Below are positions 10,776 through 22,500 of a DNA stretch of 64,000 nucleotides, one piece after another. The DNA is from Pochonia chlamydosporia 170 (Eukaryota; Ascomycota; Sordariomycetes; Hypocreales; Clavicipitaceae). Position 1 is the stretch's first letter; every line of letters begins with the position of its first letter. Made by a program: the position numbers and the translations under genes. Below the pieces are notes generated by a model. That model was not told where the DNA came from. It worked only from the letters and a program-made list of their open reading frames with translations, and did not search any database. Location of the stretch: contig NC_035791.1 in NCBI RefSeq assembly GCF_001653235.2, forward strand, positions 434,001 to 498,000, read 5' to 3'.

Positions 10776-11908
10776 TCCGTCAGTCGGAGGAACGAATGGC
10801 CTTGCTGTCCTATTATTCTCTTTCGGGTCTTGTATTCAGTAGCTCGTGGATATCGCTCCGAAAATCGAAAAATGTCATGCTCAAGGCTCGTCCCACATGT
10901 TTTCTCTGAAATGCCAAGATGTAGATGCCTGTCACAAGCGCTCGGTTGAATTGTGCGATTTGAGATCAAAGTAGAAAACCCTTCGCACTCAAGAACAGTC
11001 CTCTTGCCTATCTTATTACTTTTTCAATGCGCTCGACAAGGCACAGCCCGGTGTCGTCAGAGGGGTCCTAAAAGCTGACCAACAAAGTTGACGCACATTG
11101 TGGCTGCGCAGGCGGCGGGTATAACCTTTTCGGGAGTCAGAGTGCCACTTATTCGGATTCTTAGAATCCGAGGTGCTTCGATACGACGCTAGCACAGCTC
11201 TGGTTTGATCTGACGGCTTTACAAACCATAATCTGGTAAGTTTGATAGATCCGAATGCGTCAGTTCCCGGGCCCAAACCGCAAGACAGAAAGATACAGCA
11301 GCATGACCATGAAACTGCCAACCATATATTTTGCTTGGAGCCCGATTGATTGACATAGAAGGCAGATCTTGTTGTAAGATTTGTCGGGTTGCATCTGCCC
11401 CACGAGATCCAATTTGAGTCATAGCTAGTCGGAGTCCCGGAGTTCCACATGTGTCCGAACGTCAGATGTATCTAGCGTGAGTGGCTGTCTCAGGAACAAC
11501 TGCTTCCCTCCTAGTTGATTCAATTTGCACACATGTTAATGGTCTCACATATATCAAAGCCCAGGTATCGTATCTACGGCGAATTCGTCTTATATTCTAT
11601 CCACCCTTGTTCGCAATGAAGCATCTGTCACATATACTTGAGAAAACCGGCTTCAAATTTATATCTTGACGTACTCTCACCATGATGTACCATTGTATTT
11701 TGCGAAGTGCTGCCACGCAACATACGTTGACATCACGGCAGTTGGAGTGAGCATCAAATAAAATGTGCCACATACCCAACAAACCACACATGACACACAA
11801 CCACTAACAAGCAAAAGCAGTTCTAAGATGTGAAAGTAATTAATTAAGTTAAATCCAAGTTTATGGTGTTCTAACAATGGCCGCAGCATGGTAAACTCAT
11901 GAGAACTC
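10776..11908. other. Intergenic region
   Basis: 1.1 kb with overlapping short frames on the minus strand around 11016-11450, none with recognisable family motifs. The part from 11500 to 11880 is AT-rich and lies directly downstream of the permease stop. Confidence 0.45.
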
Positions 11909-13797
11909 CTACGTTTCCATCACCGGACCCTTGTACTCCCTCTTCGCCCAAACCAAATAGTACAAGATACTAAAGAGAAGCACAGAGCCCGTCATAAGAA
12001 CACTAAAGTTCATAGTCGATGGTGCGACCGCAGAAGCAGGTGGCCAGAAACTAAAAAACCAAATAATCACTAGGTAGACACACGTAATGACGTTGTTGAC
12101 GATGCCGCCTATGCCAGGAAGATGCCATGGGCCCCAGACCAGCTCCGTGCCGCCAGTCTCAGCCAATGCAGGGAGAGAAGAGGGATCCGGCATCCTGAAG
12201 CCTCGAGTACAGCGGCGGTATAGAAGCAGAGCTGCTGCGATGAGATACGACGAGTATAGGCAGGAAATGGCTAGAGAGACGAGTGCGTTGTAAGCCACTG
12301 TGGAACCAATGTTGATGAGGCCCAGAAGGCACGATATGGTACTGGTCGTGGCGATAGCCCAGACAGGGACACAGGTGGTAGAGTTGACCTAAGCATTCAT
12401 TTCATCAACATGCGAGAAGAAACACAGATGCTTCAAATTTTGCAGACGCCTTACCTTTGACAGAGTACGCCAGAAAGGCAAGCCACGGTCTCGAGCAAAC
12501 GCCCAGAACATACGCGATGTTGTAGCGATGACTCCAATCACCGAAGCAAGAGTCATGAAAATGATGATTGATGCCATGGCGGCGCTTCCCGGTCGCGAGC
12601 CAAGAGCTTGATAGAAGATCTCCATGAATGGATATCCGGTGGGCGATGCCAACGCAGCTTCAATGTCAGAGTTGCAAAAGGCCATTGCGATGATAATGGC
12701 TAGACCGAGAGAGCCGTTGATCAAGATGCTAATCATGATGGATCGCGGAACCACAAGAGAAGGGTTGCGGACTTCTTCACACATCTATCTTTCGCGTTAG
12801 TACTTGTTTTCGTCTCGGTATTTCGACCCGGTCCTTGGAGTAGGGAGCCTCACATGAAAAGAGCAGTCAACGCCTAAAGAAAACAGGACATTAGCAAGTT
12901 GCGTACTACTATGTGTGTAAGAGCACGGTCACGCTTTAGAACATACCCGCAAAAGAAAATACGCATCCAACGATACCAACAAAGCTTGACAACGTTTGCG
13001 TCGACCAATTACCACCATTGTGAAACGTCGTGAAGACTTCCTTCGCATCGCCATGAGTACCAAATGTGCAAAGCGGAATAATAATGGCAAAGAAGCCCAA
13101 GATATGCACAACAAGCAGCATACCCTCCAACTTCGGAAGATGAGCACTAAGAACGGTGTTGCACAAAACGGCAAGAAACACAACGACCCAGAGCATCAAG
13201 GTTCCCTGATATGGCTTCGGCGTGTAATCAGGGTGCGTGAAGACAGCGAGTCCCTGTATCATGGTGCCGGTCAGATATCCCACCGAAGCACAAGCACCTT
13301 GCCAGCCCCCAATGGTCAACCACCCAGTGATGTAGCTGAGAAACTTGGAACACCATCGAGGCGCCAGCATGGCCACCCAGTGATATTGGCCGCCGGATGT
13401 AGGTGCCATGGAGAGCAATTCTGATAGAGTGGCAAACACGCTCAGGTTGCAGAGCCAGACGATTAAAAAGCCCCAGATGAGACCTGCTGGCCCTCCGTTG
13501 AGGAGACCTGGCGCAAAGCTCATCAACGTCCCTTCCCAAGTGATTAGTACGGCGCAGCTGAATCCGACGGTGGACAAGAATCCAAAGTTTCGCTATGAGA
13601 ATTGTATTAGTTTGGCACTCTCAATAAAACCGTCCAAGGGAATATTGAATTCGTACTCTCAGGACGGACTTTTTGCCCAGTCTCGCCAACTGATCGCGGT
13701 CGTCAAAGTCTTTTTGCGATACCTCCACGGCATGAGACACTGCCGACTTGCCTCCTGCCATGTCGTCGAGTTCATGGTCACTAGTCCGTATACTCAT
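11909..13797 (-). CDS. APC-superfamily amino acid/choline/GABA-type permease
   Basis: Five exons (13797-13657, 13592-12947, 12873-12854, 12784-12455, 12388-11909) join in frame to 538 residues, the usual length of the fungal amino acid/choline transporter group (Hnm1/Uga4-like). The acidic cytosolic N-terminus precedes RRNFGFLSTVGFSCAVLITWEG and GGPAGLIWGFLIVWL in the first helices. LSELLSMAPTSGGQYHWVA is a strong family signature. FAG/VDCSFH/MCEEVRNPSLVVPRSI spans three exons, including a 20-nt microexon (12873-12854) that encodes most of VDCSFH. The second half has VIATTSRMFWAFARDRGLPFW and NIGSTVAYNALVSLAISCLY. About twelve membrane helices are expected at the plasma membrane. The substrate could be an amino acid, GABA, choline or a polyamine and cannot be fixed from sequence. 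Start at ATG 13797. Introns are 64, 73, 69 and 66 nt. Confidence 0.93.
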
Positions 13798-14606
13798 TCT
13801 CACGAGAGTTCAACGACAATAGGAAATAAAACAAAGCCGACGGATGCCCAACTTGCGCTTTAATTGTTGAGCCCGTAGCTCTTGCCAATGGCTCTGCAGA
13901 TGATATACAAAGAGACAAAGACGTAAGTTGACAAAACCGTTCAAAACCCACGAATGTGGCCTCTCATAACAGGAACCAGAAATTAACCAACAAACCAATA
14001 CGTGCCACACACCAGAGGTTCAAATCCGTCTTACCTAGTCCAGCCAGGGATCAAGGTTCCAGCCGCAGTAGCGTCCATGGCACCCCAGAATACAACAGCC
14101 AACCCGGCACACGGGTGACCAGGCCGAAGAAACAGAACCAGACCGAGACCAGGGCAGCTCAAAACGGCAGGTGAGCTGAACCTTGTATTTCTTAAATCGG
14201 CTAGCTTTAACATGCCCTTCGACTGTTGATTGTGCCCGCATAAGCATCACAGTTTGGTACGATCTGCCGCACTATCAAAGGTTCCAGCTTTGCGTGGCGT
14301 CAAGCGCCAGGGAATAAAAGTTTGGTTCGAGTCATTAAAACACAGCAGACTATCCATGTGTTCGATGTATGCTTACCCCGTGCTATCTGCAGATTTTTTC
14401 AAGGGCCCGTTGTCAATGTAACCGCGATTCCAGGGGCCTCGTGACTCCTCGTCCACCCAAGGCCAGTAACAATCATTCCGTATGTAACCATACATTGCGA
14501 AATTTGACTCGATGTCGCACATTTCGGTTCATACTTGAACAAACTAGTATTTTCACGTCTATACATTACACACTATTAACAAGAAACCCGGTCAAAACTA
14601 CTGCAG
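13798..14606. other. Intergenic region
   Basis: About 800 nt: the promoter side of the APC permease and the 3' side of the rhodopsin-like gene. No coding signal. GGTTCGAGTC at about 14325 resembles a tRNA T-loop, but no cloverleaf surrounds it. Confidence 0.5.
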
Positions 14607-16005
14607 TCATCTATTTACATGCCCCCCTTGGATAGGCAAATTTTCTTCAATGTCAACCCGCCACGTTTGTTGCACGAGGACCGTTTGGCTTGTGTGGCTC
14701 TGTCCGTCCCATGCTGTCTCCATGCTAGTGCTCATGCCTTGGTTTGCAGTCACGACGGTGGCTGTTTTTGCAGCCGCAATATCCACCAGTTCATGGTCAT
14801 CGTGAAGCGAAGTCCCAACTGCTGAATCATGCATGCGTCTGCTATTCTGGGCAGATATTGCTGTTGCGTATCTGTTGCTCCCGCTCTTTGTACCTCCATT
14901 CTGGGAAGAAGGGTCCGCAACAACCATGGCTCCTGATTCGAAGCTGTCGAGGAATGGCTTCAGGTAGGGGACGCAAACCGTGACGATACTCAGACACTGT
15001 ATGATCTGGATCAATATTGTCGGGGGAACCATTTCGTATGTTGCATCATGCTTGCCTGCCACGTCGTGAAATAGAACGATGTGACAGATAATGGCGGGTG
15101 TAACTCTGTGATACTTTCACGTCAGACATGTCCTGGCATATGCAGCGTTACAGTGAGTGCAACGGCGGATGCATTAATAAACTCACAAGATGCGGCTCCC
15201 AAATACCCCCGCGACCAAAAACTTCTTCGAAAGAGGAAGCTGTAAGCTCCAGAACAGCGTGATCATGATGGATATAATAGCAATGTCGGTTACAATGTTG
15301 CCGATCGAGACGTACGTCCAGAAAGCTGCCTTTTGAATCGTCAGCCAAAACCTCGCACCAACATGAATGGGCAACTCGTAACTATACCCTCTGAAAACAT
15401 TTGCCCGTGATATACTCCCACGGCGTCGGTAGTTGACACTCAAGGAGGGCGGGAACTATCGAAGAAAGTGCCCAGAGTGCGATGAACGATCCAGTCACAA
15501 TGACGGTGCGTCGATGATATCGAGGCGCGAGGGCCCAAATCGTTGTTACGGCGGAAAGCTTAGCTAGTAGCAAACTTGTAATGAAAAGTACATTGGCCGT
15601 ATATTGAAACTGAAAATCGTGAGCGAGGTCGATTCAACGTCAAGAGAATAGCACGGTATCTTGCCACTCACCTTGAGGACGGAGGAAACTTGTTCAGACT
15701 GCAAGTTCTCCAGATGCTGTCCAAAACCATTTGCCGTTTCCAGAATCACGACAACCGATTGCGCAACAGCAAAACACTGATTTATAAAATCGTCAGGTCG
15801 ACCACTCCTCTACATTCACAAGAAAAGGCACACGTACCGTTGCAGCAATTGCCAGGCGATCGTCCAACCCCAAGTCCCTCACCGTGAACCATTTTATGGA
15901 AATGCGCGTGATGCAAGCCAGTATGCCTACCACCATGAAGAAGGCTGCTACTGCCCGCACTACCAGCGATTTGTTCAACGTGGAGAGATCATCCTGCTCT
16001 TCCAT
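14607..16005 (-). CDS. Rhodopsin-like (PTH11-type) integral membrane protein
   Basis: Five exons (16005-15838, 15776-15672, 15609-15388, 15329-15187, 15105-14607) join in frame to 378 residues. The order of hydrophobic segments and motifs matches the fungal rhodopsin-like family of seven-helix proteins: an N-terminal helix ending ITRISIKW, then DLGLDDRLAIAA (the conserved DD after helix 1) and FQYTANVLFITSLLLAKLS. The middle has CFQR-AAFWTYVSIGNIVTDIAI, then SKKFLVAGVFGSRI-LVTPAII and YEMVPPTILIQIIQCLSIVTVCVPYLKPFLDSFESG. The tail after helix 7 is polar and Ser/Gln/Thr-rich. No CFEM domain precedes the helices, so it is not a classical Pth11. The ligand and role are unknown; related proteins are candidate surface or nutrient sensors. 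Intron lengths are 61, 62, 58 and 81 nt. A decayed relative lies at 43222-44425. Confidence 0.88.
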
Positions 16006-18516
16006 CGTCTTGTTGTCAGAGGCTGCGTTGATACTCCAACTCCAAACGGAACCGTAGAATGATGGAGGAGCAAAAGGTAACTATTCGAGCAGGTCGCCAG
16101 TATGCATGGCAGGATCTTGTCGTTTTTGGAGTAATAGAGGCTGTGCTGAGTACTGAGAATGCGATGCCCGTCTTGCGTTACGACTCTGATTTGCCTTGTC
16201 CAAGACTTACCCCAGTTTCAGATCTGGCTTCCACCCGATCACTTTCCGCTTCAATAATCATCCCACTCTTTCGTGACTAGTTGATCAACTAGGATTGTAA
16301 TACGGTCGTTTTCTCATCCAGAGTCAGTAGGATCTGCCCATACCACGGTCCCTGTCATGTTTGTGTAAGCACCAGAAGACCAGGTCGGCCCAAATGCTTA
16401 CAGTCCTCCAAAACGACCGGACACGCCGCCAACGGGTCATACAAACTGCTCATTCAGCTGGCACTTGGTCGACCATTACCACGTTCTAGTACTAATTAGT
16501 GCCCTTCATCTGTTTAAGGTTTACCAGAAGGTGGTCAGGGCAAGGATCGTCTGTCTTCATATGGGCCTTGGCTTGTTTCGACTAGATTTAACAAAATAGG
16601 CAGGTGATGGCACACAACCAGCGCAGCGCTAGGTCACAAAACGGCCATGGATGCTAAATTGGTCTTGTTGTCTCCAGAGTCCCTGAGGTAAAAGGAGCCG
16701 GCCACAGTCCAGCCGTCAAGAGTGAGGCCAGTTGATGGTGAGAGCACCACCCCGGTACCAAGCTGAATAGTTAGTTCGTCGAGCTGCCGAGCGATTGGCC
16801 GCCATCCATCCAAATAGAGATGAAGTCATGATCCTGCCATAATGCGACGTCTCTCATTTAAGTGGTTGTGCTGTCCTGCTGGTCACACTGTGAGTTGACT
16901 ACAACAACTGCCGAGTTTCGCGTCTGATCTGATGCACACAGTGACATAACCATGGCGAGTCATGTCAAAGGCATGTCGAACTGAAGAGAGCGTTCAGCTT
17001 TTGAAACACTTCAACGGCTATTCCCGTGGGGGGCTCCGAACTCTTGGCCCTGTTGTGTTCTGGAATCCCAATCCCAATCCCTGTTCCTCTTGTGCTCTGT
17101 TTCTGATCATCACACTACAACAACGCGGGAGCCAATGGCCAGGGTTGATTGGGGCCGGAACATATCGACCCTGTCATCCATCTGTGATTTCTTACTTTGC
17201 AAGAAGACCATGTTAGGGTATTTGGACCAACATCTGACACATCTCTGTAAATATTCATTGCTACCAACGCCACCGCGCGCGAAACCCCGTCCGCAATATG
17301 CCCGTTACTTGGTACCGAGACCAGCATTCATCACGGTCTAACCCCAAAGTGCTTGCTATTTGAGCTCAACCTCCTGGCAGGCAACCCACTTGCCGTGTGG
17401 GCTTGGTCACCAAGATGCCAGCGCATCACCCCCGTCAAAGGGTCGACTTCATTGACGTGATGTGCGGCCAGCCAACCGACTCAACCTCGCAACAGGTCTC
17501 ATAGGATCTCTTCCTCTCATCATCTGCATTTCACTTGCGTTCCAGCAACCAACAAGTTCATCCTGTCTCGTAGAATTCAATTTGGAGGCATGGACACACA
17601 AGTCTCCGATATACACTCCACCATCATATGAGGGCCACACACACACAAGTACAGGCAAAGTGTGCCAGGGTTGCAGAATGAGCCCTCCCTCGGAGGAAAA
17701 TGGTTCATGTCATTTCCTAGTTGCCACTATTTTCATCAGGAGACAAGACGGAATGTCACTTCCCTTGGACAACTCCCACGGGACTCACAATCTGCAGCTT
17801 CGTGAGGATTTCGATGGTCCTGAGGCCGATAGACAAGTCTAGTCAAATATCTCCCGCGCATTTAACCACGGATCCTTGATCAGCGCTCTCGTCTTCTTCT
17901 GCTCCTTTGGTAGCCATCTCAGCATTCCCCGCACAAAAGTCGAGAACATCCACGAGTTTACTCTCGACATGTCCGGGCCCCTTCCTAGACGAATAGCAAC
18001 ATCTAGAACCCATTCACCAAGTTCATCAGCCAACGGCAGATTCACGCATCTTCACACAACCTCATGAAGCATTGTTCTTACCATTTTCCATGAAGAACCC
18101 CTTGCTCCGAGCTCTACGCTGGAGGAGGTCCAAGGGTAACAGCTTAGGAGATCAACCACTTCAGCGAGGCGAGCACGATTGTGTAGCCTTTGCCAGTTGA
18201 GCCGCGATCGTGGAACAAATTGCTACTCTCAATGGCCTTACAGACGTACAGACGTCATGGGTAGCTTCACAAAGCCTTGAGCACTTCTCCACGCTTCAAT
18301 ACTGGATCTCAGTAGCGTGTATGAGCCACAAGACCAACGTGCGAGACAGATGAGTTGCATCCACAGGACATCTTGACCAAGGCACATATCGTCAGCCATC
18401 TCTCATTCCCAAATACCTACAAATACACATACATGGTAAAACACTCATCCCAGCATTCAATCGACCACTCGCCACCAATCTACGCTCCATATCCCAAGCA
18501 CCCAGCATCAACCAAC
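16006..18516. other. Long intergenic region
   Basis: 2.5 kb without a convincing gene. Short frames exist at 17462-17842 and 17876-18067 but show no family features or splicing partners. It separates the rhodopsin-like gene's upstream side from the 3' end of the DUF7704-like gene. Confidence 0.5.
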
Positions 18517-18999
18517 TCAAACCACCTTCCTCCCATCCACAGCCTTCACCCCAACACCAAGCACAAGCAACACCCTCACAAGAACAAAAGGCGCCGTCCC
18601 CCAAAACACCAAGTGGTCATCCATCGTCCAGGCCCCCAAGTCCAACCACCTCGCCCACCCCCCGACCGCCTGCGCCGCAGAATGGCAAAAGGCCACATCG
18701 CTGAGCAACATGCCCGCACAGAGAAGTCGCCAGAGCCGCAGGTCGTCGTACGCGCGCAGGACAACGGCCTCCACGAACGCAAAGTACAGCCAGCTGCCGC
18801 CCAGTGAGGTGTACAAGAATGTCGATCCGGCTGTGAACGCGGCGCCGTGTCGCGTCATTGTAGAGAGATAGTCCCCTGGTGTGCGGAAGACGAGAATGGC
18901 GCCGTTGGCTGCGAACAGTGGCTCTAGTGTCGTGAGGAGGAGACTGTATATGAATGGGACGGTGGCCGAAGCAGATACTGTTTGTTTGGGAGGCGCCAT
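18517..18999 (-). CDS. DUF7704-like four-helix integral membrane protein
   Basis: ATG 18999 (MAPPKQ) to TGA 18517 gives 160 residues without an intron. The frame is open further upstream, but the Arg/His-rich extension looks like untranslated sequence. Four hydrophobic segments are visible: PFIYSLLLTTLEPLFAANGA, TAGSTFLYTSLGGSWLYFAF, LWRLLCAGMLLSDVAF and FVLVRVLLVLGVGVKAV. The opening FIYSLLLTTLEPLFAANGAI and the following PGDYLSTMTR resemble a fungal family of small membrane proteins of unknown function that I associate with DUF7704 from memory. No function is known. A plus-strand frame of 150 codons opposite this gene is an antisense shadow. Confidence in the gene is fair; the family name is tentative. 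Confidence 0.65.
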   Translation of the reverse strand: MAPPKQTVSASATVPFIYSLLLTTLEPLFAANGAILVFRTPGDYLSTMTRHGAAFTAGSTFLYTSLGGSWLYFAFVEAVVLRAYDDLRLWRLLCAGMLLSDVAFCHSAAQAVGGWARWLDLGAWTMDDHLVFWGTAPFVLVRVLLVLGVGVKAVDGRKVV

Positions 19000-19576
19000 T
19001 GCGATGATTCTCTTGCTGTTTGGTTTGGGAAGATGGATTTTGAGATGGAACCTGCGATGGCGTAAGCAATGGGCGACGGGCGACGGTGGTTGAAGATGAC
19101 AAGTTTTAGTTTTCATCGTTGGTAAGTCGTCAGCAGCCCCGGCTTTTGTGGTCGCACGTCAGCCTCAAGATGCGCAAATTGCATAAATGCGATGAAGTGC
19201 AAAAAGCATCAATATAACGGAAAGCAAAGCGATCGGCGGTGTTCGTTTCTTAAAGTTGCACAAATTCTCGCATTTTACACACTCTCCTCCTCAACTCAAG
19301 AGCTGGTCGGTCATTTTCCCTACAGTCGATCGATTGAACCACAGCGGCATCTCAAGTTAGCGGCCAGGTAGCTACACATACGTACAATTGGGAGGCAAAA
19401 CTATTCGATCAAGAAAAGGCTATTCTACATCATATAACGCACATGGGTATATTGAGTCACCGTAGTCTCCCAGGCTCGGAACCATAAGTAGCTATTCATA
19501 CTGACTACACACTCTCCGTCTAGAACCACAGATCCAGCCATCAACCGCAGAGTCCGAGAAAGCTCCTTGGAAAACT
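19000..19576. other. Promoter of the small membrane gene and 3' flank of the NLR gene
   Basis: About 580 nt. A TCGATCGA palindrome lies at about 19327. Some ankyrin-like codons may continue in another frame just beyond the NLR stop, but I cannot confirm a lost repeat. Confidence 0.4.
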
Positions 19577-22500
19577 TCAAGACGTATCGACGCGAAAAAA
19601 GGATCGGTTACTCTGCAGAAGCTTAACCACCGCCCCGTGCCCATTCTCAACAGCCCACCAGTGCGCTGTCCGGCCCTCAACATCCTTTGCATCAATATCG
19701 GCTTTCTGTGTATCGAGAAGCAGCTTAACCACCATCTCGTGCCCATTCCGGGCAGCCCAGTAAAGCGGTGTCCCCCCATACTTGCCTATTGCATTAACGT
19801 CAGCATTATCTATGCGGAGAAACAGTTTAACTACGGCCTCGTGTCCGTTGCGCGCTGCCCACCACAGCATTGTTCCACCGCCATCAACCAGCATGTTAAT
19901 ATCGCGTGTTCGCACGCGAGGCAGGGTCGACCGTACCAGAGCCTCAAATCCGTTCCGCACAGCCCATGTGATCTGTGATTGATAGTGACGTCCTGCTGTA
20001 TCCCAAATAGGCGTCCAAATGTCCCGACTGTTTGGTGTGCTGTTAGCCGTACCACCGTCGCAAAGCAGTTTGACCACAGCCTCATGCCTATTCTTGGCAG
20101 CCCAGAGTGGTGTCCTGCCATCAGCATCCTCTGCATTGATATCAACCATGTCCGTGTCGAGAAGGAGCTTTACCACAGCTTCATGGCCGTTTCGCGCTGC
20201 CCCCCAGAGCGGGATGCGGCCATAGACATCCTTGGCATTGACGTCGGCGCCGCCCACTCCTAGCAGCAGTTTGACGATTGCTGCATGTCCGTTTTGAGCA
20301 GCCCACCAGAGAGGCGTTCGGCCATACGCATCCTTTACATCGGCGTGAGCCTTTCCCGTGTGGAGCAGTTGTTCAACAATGGCTTCATGTGTATTCTCCG
20401 CAGCCCACCAGAGGGCAGTCCAACCGTTGACATCTTTGGAATCAATGTCGATATTTCCAGTGTCAAGGAGCAACTTCAATACGGCCGGATGGCCATTTTC
20501 CGCTGCACGTGATAAGGCGGTTCCCCCAAAGGTGTCTTTTGCGTTGACATTTACTCCGCCGGTATTTAGAAGAAGCTGGACTATGTCCACGTTTCCATTT
20601 TGAGCGGCCAACGAAAGGGGTGTACAGCCGCCCTCATCTGCAGCGTTTATGTCGGCGTTTCCCTTGTCTAGAAGTAGCTTGGCCATTGCAATATGTCCGT
20701 TACAAGCTGCTAATAAAAGCGGCGTTCGAAGGTAGGCACCCTTCACATTGACGTCAGCGTTGCCTGTATCAATGAGTAGTTCGGCCACAGCATGATGCCC
20801 GTTCGAAGCAGCCCACGACAGCGGCGTTTCGCCATTCTGATCTTTGGTATCAACATGAACTTCTGCCACACCAAGAATCAGCTTTACAATAGCCTCAGAA
20901 CCCTTGGCAGCGGCCAGTGAAAGTGGCGTTTGACCTTGGTCGCAGTCTTTCATGTTGACTTTGGCCCCTGTATTTAGAAGCAGCTCGACGATTGAGGTAT
21001 ATCCATTCATCACTGCCCATGAAAGAGCTGTTCGACCGTATTTAGAGTCCTTTGAGTTAATGTCCGCACCTTTGTCAAGAAGGAGCTTCACGATAGCCAG
21101 CTGTCCTTGCTTAGAAGCCAGCAAGAGTGGTGTCAGGCCATGGTCTCTGTCTTTCGGCTCTGTATTCGCCCCGTTGTCGAGCAGCAAGCTGATGACGGCC
21201 GCATATCTGTTCACGGTTGCCCACCACAGCGGCGTCCAGCCGTACTTTGCATCTCTGGACTCAGTGTCAGCTCCCTGGTGAAGGAGTAGTCTAACCACCG
21301 CCGTATGTCCAAAGTATGCCGCCAGCACCAGACTTGTGCAGGCCCCGGGAGTCATAATATGTGACCTAGTCCTTTGATAAACTTTAAACCACACCATGTT
21401 GGCTTTTGAAGTTGGATCACAAAGTTTCGCAGCGAGAGGAACTATTGCATCATCGCTGCCAACGCAGCCCTCGCGCAAATGGAGACACCAATTCTTTGCC
21501 GCATAATCTAGGAAAATGTGCCTGTCAGTCTTGTCGCTACCTCCCGAATCAGCGTCTTGCTCTAGTCTGTGGACGTCCACGTTGTTTTGAGAAGAGTCGT
21601 CGACTGTGCCTGTCAATAATAAGTATTTAACACAGATGACCCCCATTAGTCTGTCGGTTTCGCTGCGCTTGAACGACCAATCTAGGTCGTCACTCCTCGA
21701 GGCGATGTCAGTCAGAAATTCTCGTGCCGTCTGGTGAATTAGATAGATTTTCGAATTATTAATGAAAACAAAAAGCCCACATAATTGACGAATCTTCTCG
21801 TCCAATCCATCGAGATTTAGTCCAACCCTGGACGGAGATTGAGAGCACTGAGAACTAGACATTTTCGCTATTCCAAGGGCCATGGCCATTTCCCGGATTG
21901 TCAAGGGCCGACGAGCTGCAACTATAATTTGGAGGATTGTTCTTACATCCGAAACTTTATCCAATGGTACCCGACGCAAGATTTTGGCATATGCGGCGCT
22001 CACAGAATTGGGGATCAGCTGAATCGATTCCTCCTCGGGCTGAAGGCTGTGTCGAAAAACTGTGCGGATATCGTCCATAGCCAAGTACAGCCACAGATAG
22101 GTACGATGTTCCATTAGTAGAAGCTGCTCTTCTAGCCGTTTTTGGATGTTGAATGGTAGACGAAGGCTCTCGCTGAGCTCTGCCACCTGAATTTTCACGA
22201 CCAGGCTGATTTCTTCGTGGATTTGGTCATTTTCTGCTTCCCCACGGATGTGAATATGGGGACATAATTGTGTGACTGCGCGGAATCCCTCTTGAATCTC
22301 GTTATACGGTCGACAAGTAATAAGAAACTTGAACCAGTTTTGTCTACTCATCAAACGACTTTGAGAGTAAAACGACTCAAGCTTCCGTATTAGCTGGATT
22401 CGATCACTAGGTCGGCATTCATCCAATGCGTCCAGGACACAAACTGTATCAGGAAATGCTGCGTCCGCTATTATGGCTTCAAGAATTCGCCACAGTTCGC

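Noticed and set aside
11016..11450. 144-codon minus-strand frame downstream of the small membrane ORF
   Set aside because: Overlapping frames of similar length, no recognisable domain and no continuity with neighbours.
14310..14345. tRNA-like T-loop GGTTCGAGTC
   Set aside because: No acceptor, D or anticodon arms could be paired around it.
18355..18807. A 150-codon plus-strand frame, Pro/His-rich
   Set aside because: It lies antisense to the four-helix membrane protein and has a low-complexity composition expected of a shadow.
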